A stretch of 64,000 bases of DNA from Candidatus Saccharicenans sp. (GCA_030017715.1 JASEIU010000003.1:248001-312000), one strand, 5' to 3'. Positions 43,860-53,315 are shown, counted from the first letter of the stretch. The notes: generated from the sequence alone by a model not told the origin. Numbers and translations: made by a program.

Positions 43860-45469
43860 AAGTTCTCCTGAAGTTAGCCATCCGCAACCTGCTGGCCGCC
43901 GGCCTGCGCACCTGGCTCAACGTCATCGTGCTTTCGCTAACCTTCGTGGTCATCATCGCCGCCCAGGGGCTTTTCCGCGGGATGGGTGATCAGGCGGCCC
44001 GCGCCAGTATCGACTACGAATTCGGAGGCGGTCAGTTCTGGCATCCAGCCTATGACCCCTACGACCCGCTCACGATTCAGGACGCTCACGGCCCGATCCC
44101 GGAAGACCTGAAACCCCTGCTCGCCTCCGGCCAGGCTACACCCCTCCTGATCATCCAGGGCACGCTCTATCCGCAGGGGCGTTTCCTGCCCGTGCTGGTT
44201 AAGGGCATCGACCCGGACCAGAATATCCTGGCGATTCCATCGCCTTTTCTGGCGGCGAGCGCCACAGAATCAAAGACGCAGCAGGAAAAAATTAAACACT
44301 CAAATAATGATTCAAGCGACCAGGCCGAAACCTTTCAAGACAGCAATCATGGCCATGGCGAGCAAACAAAAGAAAATATAAAAATGAACATCCCGGATGA
44401 AATCCCGGCCATCATCGGCACCCGCATGGCCGCGGCTGCTCGCCTGGCGGTTGGCGATACCGCCATCCTGCGCTGGCGCGACTGGCGCGGGGCTTATGAC
44501 GCCCGCCCGGTTCGCATAGTCCACATCTTCCGCACGATCGTCCAGTCAGTCGACTCCGGGCAGGTCTGGATTCCGCTGTCGGTGCTTCAGGCGATGGCCG
44601 GCCTGCCCGGCGAAGCCACCATCATCACCCTGGCTCCCGGCGTCACCGCACCGGCCCCAACGCCCCGGCAACAAGCGCCGCTCAGAAAAAATCTTTCAGG
44701 CAAAATCTCGGTATTAATAAAGTCAGACGGCAATCATTCGTCGACGGCGGCCGGCGCCGCCGGCATCCGCATTCATAATAAACATCCCGAATTTTATTCC
44801 CGGTTTGCTGCCGCGATTAAAAGCCAGGAATTTAAGCGCCCGTCTGAAAAGCTTGAGGCGGCAGCCCGGCCGGCAGATCTGGTAGGAACAGTCCGTACCG
44901 GTCGATTTCTCATTTCGGCAGGCAGCTCCGCTCCGGTGCCTTCATCGGGTCGGGGCCAGCCGGCGGCCGGTGATTGGGCATACCGCGACCTCCGCTATCT
45001 CCTCCGCGACATCGACCAGCTGGTGGCCGCGAAAACCGCCGGGTCGACTACAGTCTACGTCATCCTGCTCTTCATGTCGCTTCTGGCCATCTTCGACACT
45101 CAGGTGCTGAACATCTTTCACCGCATCAGGGAAATCGGCACGCTGGTGGCGCTGGGGCTGACGCGCCGCCAGATTGTTCTGCTGTTTACGTTGGAGGGAA
45201 CGCTCCATGCGGTGCTGGCGGCCGTTCTGGCCGCCCTCTACGGCTACCCGCTTCTTTCGGCCTTTGCCCGCACCGGCTGGAAAATGCCCGAAGCTTTTGA
45301 CAGCTTCGGCATCGCTCTCGGCGAACGCCTGGTCCCCGTATTCACCGGCGGAATCATCGTCGGCACGGTGATTCTCATCCTGAGCCTTACGGCCATCATC
45401 AGCTTCTGGCCGGCCCGGCGACTGTCGCGGCTGCGCCCGACCGACGCCCTCAGGGGGAAACTCCAATGA
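43856..45469 (+). CDS. FtsX-type ABC permease 1, with insertions
   Basis: The 537-residue permease has an N-terminal helix (TWLNVIVLSLTFVVIIAAQGLF), a large periplasmic part and three C-terminal helices with the FtsX signature (YVILLFMSLLAIFDTQVLNIFHRIREIGTLVALGLTRRQIV). It is over 100 residues longer than usual: two polar stretches, about 140-175 (ESKTQQEKIKHSNNDSSD) and about 265-370, interrupt the periplasmic domain. It overlaps the next permease by 4 bases. With that gene, the upstream ATPase and the LolA-like protein it should form a lipoprotein-handling or similar outward-acting ABC complex. Confidence 0.88.
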   Translation: MKVLLKLAIRNLLAAGLRTWLNVIVLSLTFVVIIAAQGLFRGMGDQAARASIDYEFGGGQFWHPAYDPYDPLTIQDAHGPIPEDLKPLLASGQATPLLIIQGTLYPQGRFLPVLVKGIDPDQNILAIPSPFLAASATESKTQQEKIKHSNNDSSDQAETFQDSNHGHGEQTKENIKMNIPDEIPAIIGTRMAAAARLAVGDTAILRWRDWRGAYDARPVRIVHIFRTIVQSVDSGQVWIPLSVLQAMAGLPGEATIITLAPGVTAPAPTPRQQAPLRKNLSGKISVLIKSDGNHSSTAAGAAGIRIHNKHPEFYSRFAAAIKSQEFKRPSEKLEAAARPADLVGTVRTGRFLISAGSSAPVPSSGRGQPAAGDWAYRDLRYLLRDIDQLVAAKTAGSTTVYVILLFMSLLAIFDTQVLNIFHRIREIGTLVALGLTRRQIVLLFTLEGTLHAVLAAVLAALYGYPLLSAFARTGWKMPEAFDSFGIALGERLVPVFTGGIIVGTVILILSLTAIISFWPARRLSRLRPTDALRGKLQ

Positions 45470-46785
45470 TCAGCTTCATCATAAAAGGAATTCTCCGCGA
45501 CCGGAGCCGCAGCCTTTTTCCGGCGCTGATTGTGGCCGCCGGCGCCATGCTCACAGTTTTCTTTTACAGCTACATGCAGGGCGGGAAGAACAATTTCATA
45601 GAGACCAGCGCCCGCTATCAGACAGGCCACCTGAAAGTGATGACCCGGGCTTACGCTGCCGAATCCGACCTTCTGCCCAACGACCTGGCCCTCACCGGAG
45701 CAACCGGACTGGTTTCAAACCTGCGAGCCGAATATCCGGAACTTATCTGGAAGCCGCGGATCCGGTTCGCCGGACTTCTTGACATCCCGGACGAAAACGG
45801 CCAAACCCGGGCGCAGGGTCCGATAAGCGGTCTGGCAGTGGAGCTGGTCGCGGACAACCGGAACGAAAACCAGAACCACAGGAATTTGCCGGAGGCGGAA
45901 ATCCTCAACCTCAAAAAGGGATTGATCGCCGGACGACTGCCGGAGAAGCCGCGGGAAATTCTCGTGGGCTCCGTACTGGCTTCATCCCTCAAAATCAATC
46001 CGGGCGACCGGGCGACCATCATCAGCTCGACCCTGACCGGGGCCATGGCCATCGCCGATTTCACCGTGGCCGGGGTCATTCGATTCGGCGTTACTCCGCT
46101 CGATAAAACCCTGGTAATCGCCGACCTGGAAGAGGCCCGGCAGCTTCTTGACATGGAAGACGCTGCCGGAGAGATTTTTGGGTTCTATCCGGATTTTCTT
46201 TACCGGCCGCAGCTGGCCGCCCGGATGGCCCGCGATTTTAACGCCAAGAGCGAAGAAAGAGCCCGGAGCTCCGGAGAGGACCCGGACTTTCTGCCGCTGA
46301 TACTCACTCTCGGAGAGCAGGGCGGGCTCGGCGATATGATTGCTATTTACGACGTTTACGCTTATGTGCTGGTAGCGGTGTTTGTGGCGGTGATGTCGCT
46401 CGTGCTCTGGAATGCCGGGCTGATGGGCTCGCTTCGCCGGTACGGAGAGATCGGGCTGCGTTTAGCAATGGGTGAAACTCACCGCCGACTTTATTTTTCG
46501 CTGCTGGGCGAATCGGTCATCATCGGGCTGATCGGCTCGGTCGCCGGAACCGCCCTCGGGCTGGCCATTTCCTATTATCTCCAGACATACGGCATCAACG
46601 CCGAAGCCTTTACCAGAACATCCGAAATGATGATGACCAACATCATCAAGGCTCAGGTAACCCGGGTAAGCTACATAATAGGCTTCATCCCGGGGCTGCT
46701 GGCGACGCTCCTCGGGACGGCCATGGCCGGCTTAGGGATTTTCAGGCGCCGGACGGCCACCCTGATGAAGGAGTTTGAAGCATGA
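45466..46785 (+). CDS. FtsX-type ABC permease 2
   Basis: The 439-residue permease has the same plan: first helix FPALIVAAGAMLTVFFYSYMQG, periplasmic domain from about residue 45 to 285, then three helices (VYAYVLVAVFVAVMSLVLWNAGLMGSLRRYGEIGLRLAMG; SVIIGLIGSVAGTALGLAIS; IIGFIPGLLATLLGTAMAGLGIF). Two different permeases in one operon point to a LolCE-like heterodimer. It overlaps permease 1 by 4 bases. Confidence 0.9.
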   Translation: MISFIIKGILRDRSRSLFPALIVAAGAMLTVFFYSYMQGGKNNFIETSARYQTGHLKVMTRAYAAESDLLPNDLALTGATGLVSNLRAEYPELIWKPRIRFAGLLDIPDENGQTRAQGPISGLAVELVADNRNENQNHRNLPEAEILNLKKGLIAGRLPEKPREILVGSVLASSLKINPGDRATIISSTLTGAMAIADFTVAGVIRFGVTPLDKTLVIADLEEARQLLDMEDAAGEIFGFYPDFLYRPQLAARMARDFNAKSEERARSSGEDPDFLPLILTLGEQGGLGDMIAIYDVYAYVLVAVFVAVMSLVLWNAGLMGSLRRYGEIGLRLAMGETHRRLYFSLLGESVIIGLIGSVAGTALGLAISYYLQTYGINAEAFTRTSEMMMTNIIKAQVTRVSYIIGFIPGLLATLLGTAMAGLGIFRRRTATLMKEFEA

Positions 46786-47307
46786 GATGCTTCCGAGCGC
46801 GGTCTGCCACTCGAAAGAAATTTTTCAACTCCGGCCCTGGACGGGTCAGGGGCTCTTTCGGAATATCTTTTTGGTCTTCAAGCCCTGTCAGGCTCTCTGG
46901 CCGAGAGAAGCGAAGGGAAAATAACATATGAATATTTATTCATATATTGGCAACAAAACCGGAAGGAGAAGAAGTTCAGAAGACAAGAAATGGCCGGAAG
47001 CAGTAGACTTCCTGAGGTTTAAGAGGCGCGAAATAGCTCAAAGCCGGACTGGTGAATTTGAGCCTTGCCAGGCGAACCATTGCCCAACGGAGACCTCAAA
47101 TAATGACCCGGCAGCTGTCATTATCAGTTTTGAGTGTTATGAATTCAGGCCGGCCTGCAAAGGCCAGAATTGTTGCTTTTATTATCATGGCGCCGGTCAG
47201 GCCGGTCAGATTGGAAGATACGGGCTAAAAAGAAATATAAAAGCCGGTTCCAGTAAATTAGCCGGCTTCAGAAAGACCGGGCAAAGGTAAAGAAGGGGAG
47301 ATCGATA
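46786..47307 (+). other. Gap with doubtful 120-codon ORF (46928-47290)
   Basis: The only long frame, starting MNIYSYIGNK, encodes a Cys-containing polar product with no recognisable fold, signal or family. A ribosome site is lacking. I regard it as a possible but unsupported gene. No repeat of class A or B is seen. Confidence 0.3.
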
Positions 47308-48219
47308 ATGAACACAAAAAACCGGTTAAGATTTTGGCAGGGTAAATTTTCGGCCGCAGATAAGATTCCGGCAGGAAAAAGATTTTTTTCGGACACAAAG
47401 TTGCCCTGCGGGCGAGCGGCAGCCTGTACCCTGGCGTCAACTTTGATGATGATAGTGTCTTTGAGCGCGGGCTTAAAAGTGTCAGGAGCGTCTGCGGAGC
47501 TGACCGTCCGGCAGGTCCGGACTCCGAGCGGCCTGGAGATTCTGAAACGGGTTGACGACAACATCACCGCCGGAAACAAAATCATGACGGCCAAGATGAT
47601 CATCCACCTGCGGCGAACGACGAGGACGGTGGAGTTTAAGTCCTACATCCAGGGCACGGAAAAGGCTTTTACCGAATATCTGGCGCCGGCGCGCGAGAAG
47701 GGCACCAGGATGCTCAAGCTGGGCGACCAGCTCTGGATGTATTCGCCCTGGACCGAGCGGACGATTCTGATTTCCGGGCACATGCTGCGGCAGTCGGTTA
47801 TGGGCTCAGACCTGAGCTATGAGGACATGATGGAAGACCCGCGGCTTTCAAATTCCTACACGGCTGAAGTCGTCGGCGAGGAGAAGGTCAGGCTGGAAGC
47901 GCAGGGCGGTGACGGAGTGCTGTGCTGGGTGCTGGAGCTTTCGGCCCGCCAGGAAGATGTGGCTTATCCGCGGCGCAAGCTGTGGGTGGATAAGGAGCGG
48001 TATGTGGTGCTGAGGGAAGAGCTTTATGCCCGCGGCGGAACACTGCTCAAGAAGGTTGAGGTGCTGAGCCTGAGAAAGTTTGACTCGCGCTGGGTGCCGG
48101 AGCGGGCAATTTTTATGGATGTGCTGAAGGCCGGAGAGGGCACCGAATTTGTGATTGAGTCGATAGAATTTGATGCTAACATTCCCGATTACATCTTCAG
48201 CCGCGCCTCCCTGAAATAA
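47308..48219 (+). CDS. LolA-like outer-membrane lipoprotein-sorting protein
   Basis: The 303-residue exported protein has a hydrophobic segment at about 34-58 (ACTLASTLMMIVSLSAGL) and then the half-barrel fold of the LolA/LppX-like 'outer membrane lipoprotein-sorting' family: KIMTAKMIIHLRRTTRTVEFKSYIQG, FTEYLAPAREKGTRMLKLG, the conserved LWMYSPWTERTILISGHMLRQSVMGSDLSYEDMM, and YPRRKLWVDKERYVVLREELY. Members near FtsX-type ABC genes are thought to carry a lipidated or hydrophobic cargo across the periplasm. GGGGAG lies about 7 bases before the ATG. It closes the operon and is followed by a terminator-like palindrome. Confidence 0.88.
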   Translation: MNTKNRLRFWQGKFSAADKIPAGKRFFSDTKLPCGRAAACTLASTLMMIVSLSAGLKVSGASAELTVRQVRTPSGLEILKRVDDNITAGNKIMTAKMIIHLRRTTRTVEFKSYIQGTEKAFTEYLAPAREKGTRMLKLGDQLWMYSPWTERTILISGHMLRQSVMGSDLSYEDMMEDPRLSNSYTAEVVGEEKVRLEAQGGDGVLCWVLELSARQEDVAYPRRKLWVDKERYVVLREELYARGGTLLKKVEVLSLRKFDSRWVPERAIFMDVLKAGEGTEFVIESIEFDANIPDYIFSRASLK

Positions 48220-48222
48220 ACA

Positions 48223-48244
48223 GGGGACACTTTACAGTGTCCCC
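48223..48244 (+). terminator. Class A palindrome acting as likely terminator
   Basis: Nine-base arms GGGGACACT and AGTGTCCCC with loop TTAC, followed by TTTTTATTAA, 3 bases after the LolA-like stop. The loop-closing pair is T-A here but C-G in the copy at 10454, a paired change. It also lies 6 bases from the stop of the convergent LamG gene. Confidence 0.8.
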
Positions 48245-48250
48245 TTTTTA

Positions 48251-50308
48251 TTAATAAAGGAGGGTAATTTCTACTGCCGACTCAGAGGTTATCGGAATAA
48301 ATAAGATCAGATCGCTGCCTTCAAGCGTTCTGTTGATTCCAACCCGGACCCCTTCCAGCTCCCGGCCATCTACCAGAACCCTGGCCGCAGCGCCGTTCCA
48401 GCCTTCAACCAGGATAGCCGGATTAATCACCGGAGACTGGCCGCTTGCCTCCAGCCTGATTTTTCTTCCGGTCGGCTTTTGATTAATATTCTTCAAAATA
48501 TAACAGCGCTGGCCTCTGTCGTATCCATAATTCTTAAAATCGTTATCTTCAACCACGATTTCTGCTGGATAGGCCCAGGTCCTCCCGAATTTAACAACTT
48601 CCTCTATCTTCATTTCGTTCATGCCGTACAGGCCGGCCCAGTATTCCCGGTCGCCTTGTTCATGCACCACAGGTTCAGAAATGGGAAATCCTATGATGTG
48701 CGAAGGTCTGTCGGCGACAATAGTTGTTCTGCCGTCACAGCGAGCCTGTCCCACCGGCCAGTGGTTGCAGCCTCTCACTCCACAGTAGTTTTTTAAGCTT
48801 TCATAACGGAGCCACATTTTATTGTCCGGCTCGAAACAGATAAACGGTTTGTTTTTGGCCTTAAAATTATATTGCTGAACTGTATAATCATGATACTTAT
48901 CCCAGCTGAAAGGACCGTAAGGAGGCTGGCTGACATCTTCCACAAAAGAAACCTTAGTCATCCTGCCATCATAATCGGCCACCGAAGCAAAATCTTTTTC
49001 CACCACCTCGCAGGCTCTCTGCTCGGGATGAACCAGAACCAGCGATTCCTGAAACTGACGGGGAAATTCCAGCGTCCCCTTCTTCCAGGATACATTTCTG
49101 ATGGCTGTCCGATCAGGATAGATATAATAGTATTCGTCCACCCAGCATTCCCAGCCGGTTTTCGGGTCTCTTCTCCAGGTGTTTTCATTAATGCTGACGG
49201 GCGCATACCTCCAGTGAACCACCACCCTGGCTTCATTATTTTCGATTATCCGGACGTGAGAAAAACGACAGTGCCTGTCCTGCATATGCTCAAAACAACC
49301 TTCTTCATCGTTCCAGGCTTCAACGCTCTGGTCGGCCATCCAGAGGTCGTTTTCTGACACCCAGGCCGGACTGTATCGAGTTCCCCGCCAGAAGATCATT
49401 TTGACCTCAGAATTATCGAAGGTCACGACCACATCCGCATGCTCTCTAACCGGCCAGAGATTATCCCAGCCGGGATAGTATTTGAGCGTTGTATAAAAAG
49501 CCCCGAATTTTCTCGGATTTTTCTCAATCGCCGGCAATCTTCTTGGCTGAATCTCCGGAGCAACGATTTTATGTTCCCGATGATTGGTCTTTATTCTATC
49601 TGCCGTCAGGGCCAGGTCATAAATCTTAATCTCGTCAAAAATTCCGTCAATTCCATAAAAATCTTCCAGGGTCCCGAAGGTCCGGTGAATATCGCTCGGC
49701 TTCCCGGGCGAGGCCACCATACCTGCCAGAAAATTCCCTCCGGATTTCTTCATCTCGCCTTTTATCATGGAAACCGCGCTTCTCACTCCGTTCACATAAA
49801 CTTCAATCGTTCCATTAGCTTTATAAAGTCCGGCAATATGGGTCCACTTCCTGAGCGGAACGACATTGCTTTCAGTTACGGCAGCGACCCATTTCTCGTC
49901 TATACACACCGTCATCGCCACCTGTCCATAGGGACCGATTTCCAGACGATAACCGCGGACATTCCCCTCTTCCGTGGTAAGGGCCGGGCACCAGTTCCAG
50001 GGATATTCTCCCAGGGCCAGCCACAATTCAACAGTCAGTTCCTTATTCAATTCAGGAAGCTTTGTCTCCCCGCTCCTCAAAAGCGCGGTAAAGCCGTCAA
50101 GCCTGAGCCCCTGGCCTTTAATCCCGGGAGCTAGGCCATAATTCCCCTCAAGCACATCCCACTTCCTGTTGATAACTTCAAGAACCTTTCCGTTTTTAAT
50201 GGTTTCAAAATCCCAGTAAACTCTCGGACTTTGAGCCAACGATGAAAGACAACCTATGATAAGAAGGCCGGCAAAAAACGCCACCATCGCTTTTTTTATA
50301 TTTTTCAT
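48251..50308 (-). CDS. LamG-domain exported lipoprotein of unknown function
   Basis: The protein of about 685 residues has a lipoprotein-type signal (AMVAFFAGLLIIGCLSS) and a LamG/concanavalin-like domain at about 25-235 (GQGLRLDGFTALLRSG, LTVELWLALGEYPWNW, WTHIAGLYKANGTIEVYVNG, GIFDEIKIYDLALTADRI). The remaining 450 residues are rich in Trp, Tyr and acidic residues (FWRGTRYSPAWVSENDLWM, GVRGCNHWPVGQARCDGRT) and resemble no family I can name; similar uncharacterised LamG proteins occur in polysaccharide-degrading bacteria. Start at 50308 has GGGAGGG 7 bases upstream; the ORF track adds 46 codons. A carbohydrate-active role is inferred from its neighbours and the LamG fold. Confidence 0.75.
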   Translation of the reverse strand: MKNIKKAMVAFFAGLLIIGCLSSLAQSPRVYWDFETIKNGKVLEVINRKWDVLEGNYGLAPGIKGQGLRLDGFTALLRSGETKLPELNKELTVELWLALGEYPWNWCPALTTEEGNVRGYRLEIGPYGQVAMTVCIDEKWVAAVTESNVVPLRKWTHIAGLYKANGTIEVYVNGVRSAVSMIKGEMKKSGGNFLAGMVASPGKPSDIHRTFGTLEDFYGIDGIFDEIKIYDLALTADRIKTNHREHKIVAPEIQPRRLPAIEKNPRKFGAFYTTLKYYPGWDNLWPVREHADVVVTFDNSEVKMIFWRGTRYSPAWVSENDLWMADQSVEAWNDEEGCFEHMQDRHCRFSHVRIIENNEARVVVHWRYAPVSINENTWRRDPKTGWECWVDEYYYIYPDRTAIRNVSWKKGTLEFPRQFQESLVLVHPEQRACEVVEKDFASVADYDGRMTKVSFVEDVSQPPYGPFSWDKYHDYTVQQYNFKAKNKPFICFEPDNKMWLRYESLKNYCGVRGCNHWPVGQARCDGRTTIVADRPSHIIGFPISEPVVHEQGDREYWAGLYGMNEMKIEEVVKFGRTWAYPAEIVVEDNDFKNYGYDRGQRCYILKNINQKPTGRKIRLEASGQSPVINPAILVEGWNGAAARVLVDGRELEGVRVGINRTLEGSDLILFIPITSESAVEITLLY

Positions 50309-50529
50309 AATTTCCCTCCCTGACTGAGTATTCATGGGCTGAATAAATTCATGTTGCTCATTACCGGGTCTTGAGAAAAACTTAAGGCCGATTTTTCCTT
50401 CGACCATAGCTTTTTCCATCATTCCTGGCTCCTGTTTTTCCAACAAAGTTCGATGGGGGTCATTCTATAGTTCTTAAACCTATGGGCTCATAAATCAGGC
50501 AATATAATTTGTCTCCTCATATTTCGCTC

Positions 50530-52071
50530 TTATTGAAGACGCAGGGCTGAGGGGCAGAGGGCCAGGCCGCCGCGAGCCGTGCACCTCAGCTCGGGCGGAA
50601 GCATCTTCCCCACCTCATAGACCGCATCTATCGTTTCATCCAGGTCAATCGGATTCTCGTAGCCGCCGATGATGAGCCCGGCGCAGAGTAGGGCGTTGGC
50701 CGCACCCATGGCGTTTCGGGTGTGACAGGGAATTTCCACCTTGCCCTGAACCAGGTCGCAAATCGAGCCCATTATGTTCTGAAAGGCAATCGCTGCGGCG
50801 TCAGCCGCCTGCCTAACGCTGCCGCCGAATATATCAACCACGGCCGCAGCCGCCATCGCCCCGGCCGCACCTATTTCCACCTGGCATCCGGCCACCTCGG
50901 CGGCAAAGGTCGCCCGGCTGTCTACGATCAGGCCAATTGCCCCGGCCGCCAGCAGGCCGCGCAATATCTTTTCCAGCGGGACTCTCTCGTCCTCAAACAG
51001 CGTCACCAGCACTCCGGGGAGCGTCCCGGCCGAGCCGCCGGTCGGTGCGGCACAGACCACACCGCGCCGGCCGTTTACGTGCATCACGGCCATCGCCCTC
51101 GCCCCGGCTCTGAGATAAGTTCCGCCGAGCGGCAATCGGGCGAGCTTTTCATCCGCAAAAATTTTCCCGGCCGACGGCTTCAGGAGCTGAACCTTTTCGC
51201 CCCTGAATTCCAGACCTTCGTGAACCGCCCGCTGCATTATCCGGAATCGTCTTTCCGCCTCTTCCAGCACCTGAGCTTTTGACCATCCGAGGACCTCCGC
51301 CTCGTATTCAAGCGCCAGTTCGCCCGGCGAAATATTTCTCTCCCCGGCCAGTCTGACCATTTCAGCGGCGGAGCTGAAAGGCGGCTTATTCTTTATAACC
51401 GGGCAGACCGGCTGAATCATCCAGACCCGCCTGGCGCCTGGCGCGCTTTTTATTTCCGTCAGCAGCGCTTCCGGAAACGGTTCGCGGGCCCGGGCTGAAA
51501 CCAATGCCGCACCGTCTCTCACCTGGATGCCGGGCTCTTCCACCAGTCGGGGCAGCGGCGTGAGTTTCTGCCTGATGCTTTCCGCCGCTCCCGCTTCCGC
51601 TTCAACCGCCATTTCATGATAGAGCCCGGTAAAATTCACCGGCCAGCCTTCAATCTCCCTGACTTCAACCGAACCGCCCCCGACTGAGGCCGCCCTGATT
51701 CTGAGGTTTCTTCCGCTCGCCGACACAAGCTTTATGTCCATGGCGTTTGGATGGTCGGCGCGGTCGAGCCTTCTGAGGCTGAACTCAATCTTCACCCCGC
51801 GCTCGCGGGCGATATCGAGCGCCTGAAAAAAGCGCTCGTCGACGAGCTCAATCCCGAGCAATCCGCAGGCGAAAGAAAGGTCGGCCGCCTGTTCGCGGTA
51901 TGTCCGGGCATAGGAGCCGTCCGGGTCAAGGGCGACCTCAACCTCTCGCACCGGCTCTCCCAGCAGCGAAGCGGCAATTTTTCCGATGAAGAACCCGCCG
52001 GCCGTGTGAGAACTCGAAGGGCCTCGCATGACCGGCCCGATAACCTGATTAAAAATGCTTATGTCTTTCAT
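50530..52071 (-). CDS. L-serine dehydratase, iron-sulfur dependent
   Basis: The single-chain enzyme of 513 residues deaminates L-serine to pyruvate and ammonia with a 4Fe-4S cluster. The beta domain is N-terminal (SIFNQVIGPVMRGPSSSHTAGGFFIG) and the alpha domain C-terminal, with cluster cysteines in VVCAAPTGGSAGTLPGVL, EVAGCQVEIGAAGAMAAAAV and MGSICDLVQGKVEIPCHTRN. All three cysteine regions are present. I start at ATG 52071 because the family begins near MKDISIFNQ and CAGGGTG lies upstream; the ORF track adds 25 unsupported codons. It follows the ornithine cyclodeaminase homolog on the same strand, suggesting a joint role in amino-acid breakdown. Confidence 0.93.
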   Translation of the reverse strand: MKDISIFNQVIGPVMRGPSSSHTAGGFFIGKIAASLLGEPVREVEVALDPDGSYARTYREQAADLSFACGLLGIELVDERFFQALDIARERGVKIEFSLRRLDRADHPNAMDIKLVSASGRNLRIRAASVGGGSVEVREIEGWPVNFTGLYHEMAVEAEAGAAESIRQKLTPLPRLVEEPGIQVRDGAALVSARAREPFPEALLTEIKSAPGARRVWMIQPVCPVIKNKPPFSSAAEMVRLAGERNISPGELALEYEAEVLGWSKAQVLEEAERRFRIMQRAVHEGLEFRGEKVQLLKPSAGKIFADEKLARLPLGGTYLRAGARAMAVMHVNGRRGVVCAAPTGGSAGTLPGVLVTLFEDERVPLEKILRGLLAAGAIGLIVDSRATFAAEVAGCQVEIGAAGAMAAAAVVDIFGGSVRQAADAAAIAFQNIMGSICDLVQGKVEIPCHTRNAMGAANALLCAGLIIGGYENPIDLDETIDAVYEVGKMLPPELRCTARGGLALCPSALRLQ

Positions 52072-52303
52072 TTCGCACCCTGAAGATTCAATTCGCTCCG
52101 TTTCATCAAATTGCGTTGCTCGTTCGATATCTTTTTTTGGGCACACTTATCTCAATCCCCGAGATTAAGCTTATTTCCGGGGCTTTATAAAGATTCCTCA
52201 AATCCGTTGGCTTTGAAAGAAATTCAGTGAACAAAGATTGTTTCCTCAGTAAAACGTCCGGTTTTAATAACATTTTTTTGCCAGCGCCAATCTCACCGCC
52301 ACC

Positions 52304-53266
52304 TCACCGCCCGCTATCCAGCTTCTTCAAAACTCCAATTGCCACCACAGCATCCTGGACGGCCAGCCCGACCGACTTGAACACAGTAATTTCATCCGGG
52401 TTTTCCCGACCGTTCTTCTCGCCGGCGATAACTTCGCCGAGTTCGGCTTCAATTTTACTCCAGTCAACGACACCTTCCCGAACCGGAATGATCAGATCCC
52501 CGGCTTCTTCCCGGGCAGCCTCGCGGCTGTCGACATAAATCTTCGCCCGCCGGATGGTTTCGCTGTCGAGTTCCCGCACTTCCGGTTTGAAAGAGCCGAT
52601 GGCCGTGATGTGAGTGCCGGGGCGGAGCCAGCTTCCGTCAAAAACCGGCGTCCTGGAAGTGGTGGCGCAGATAATCACATCAGCCTGTTCGACCGCGCTT
52701 TTCCGGTCAGCAGTTATTACCACTTTAATCCCGAGCTTTTCGCCCATCTCGCCGGCGAAGCTTTCCTCCCGCGGATCCTGATAGCTGACGAGATAACATT
52801 TTTCGACCGGAAGCACCGAGCAGACTGCCTCCAGCTGCGTCCGCGCCTGCGGACCTGCCCCGAAAAGTGAGGCCACCTTCGAGTCTTTCCTGGCGAGATA
52901 CTTAGCGGCCACCCCGCCGGCTGCTCCCGTTCTCATGGCCGTAATGAAAGAGGCCTCGAGCGCCACCAGCGGGGTTCCATTCATCGCGTTGAACACCAGC
53001 ACCAGCCCCTGGAGAACCGGCAGCCCGAACAGCCGCGAATTTTCCGGATAAACCGTGATGATTTTCGTCACCAGATACGGCCGGTCGTCCTCGATCAAGA
53101 CCGGCATATACAGAAGCGAGCCTTCGTGATAGGGAGCGTTGAATACCGACCGCGGTGGCATCAGAACTTTTTTCTGATGAAGGAGCAAAAAGCCACGCTC
53201 CACAAGCTCAATGACTTCTGCCATCGTCAGGAGACGGCTGAGTTCATCCCGGTCTACAATTCTCAT
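52304..53266 (-). CDS. Ornithine cyclodeaminase / mu-crystallin family protein
   Basis: The 320-residue protein has the family layout: an N-terminal part (DELSRLLTMAEVIELVERGFLL, then VPPRSVF-like LMPPRSVFNAPYHEGSLLYMP), the conserved GTPLVALEASFITAMRTGAAGGVAAKYLAR, the NAD-binding motif SLFGAGPQARTQLEAV near residue 137 and ITAIGSFKPEVRELD. Members include ornithine cyclodeaminase, alanine dehydrogenase and ketimine reductases; the exact substrate is open. AGGAGGG lies 7 bases before the ATG. The next gene downstream encodes serine dehydratase. Confidence 0.9.
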   Translation of the reverse strand: MRIVDRDELSRLLTMAEVIELVERGFLLLHQKKVLMPPRSVFNAPYHEGSLLYMPVLIEDDRPYLVTKIITVYPENSRLFGLPVLQGLVLVFNAMNGTPLVALEASFITAMRTGAAGGVAAKYLARKDSKVASLFGAGPQARTQLEAVCSVLPVEKCYLVSYQDPREESFAGEMGEKLGIKVVITADRKSAVEQADVIICATTSRTPVFDGSWLRPGTHITAIGSFKPEVRELDSETIRRAKIYVDSREAAREEAGDLIIPVREGVVDWSKIEAELGEVIAGEKNGRENPDEITVFKSVGLAVQDAVVAIGVLKKLDSGR

Positions 53267-53286
53267 GCGCCATCCCTCCTAAAAAT

Positions 53287-53315
53287 GGGGACACCTTCTA
53301 TATTTCCAGATTTTC
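53287..53315 (+). repeat. Class B repeat
   Basis: ggggacaccttctatatt followed by tccagattttc, the same variant as at 42447. It lies just upstream of the cyclodeaminase homolog's start. Confidence 0.75.
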
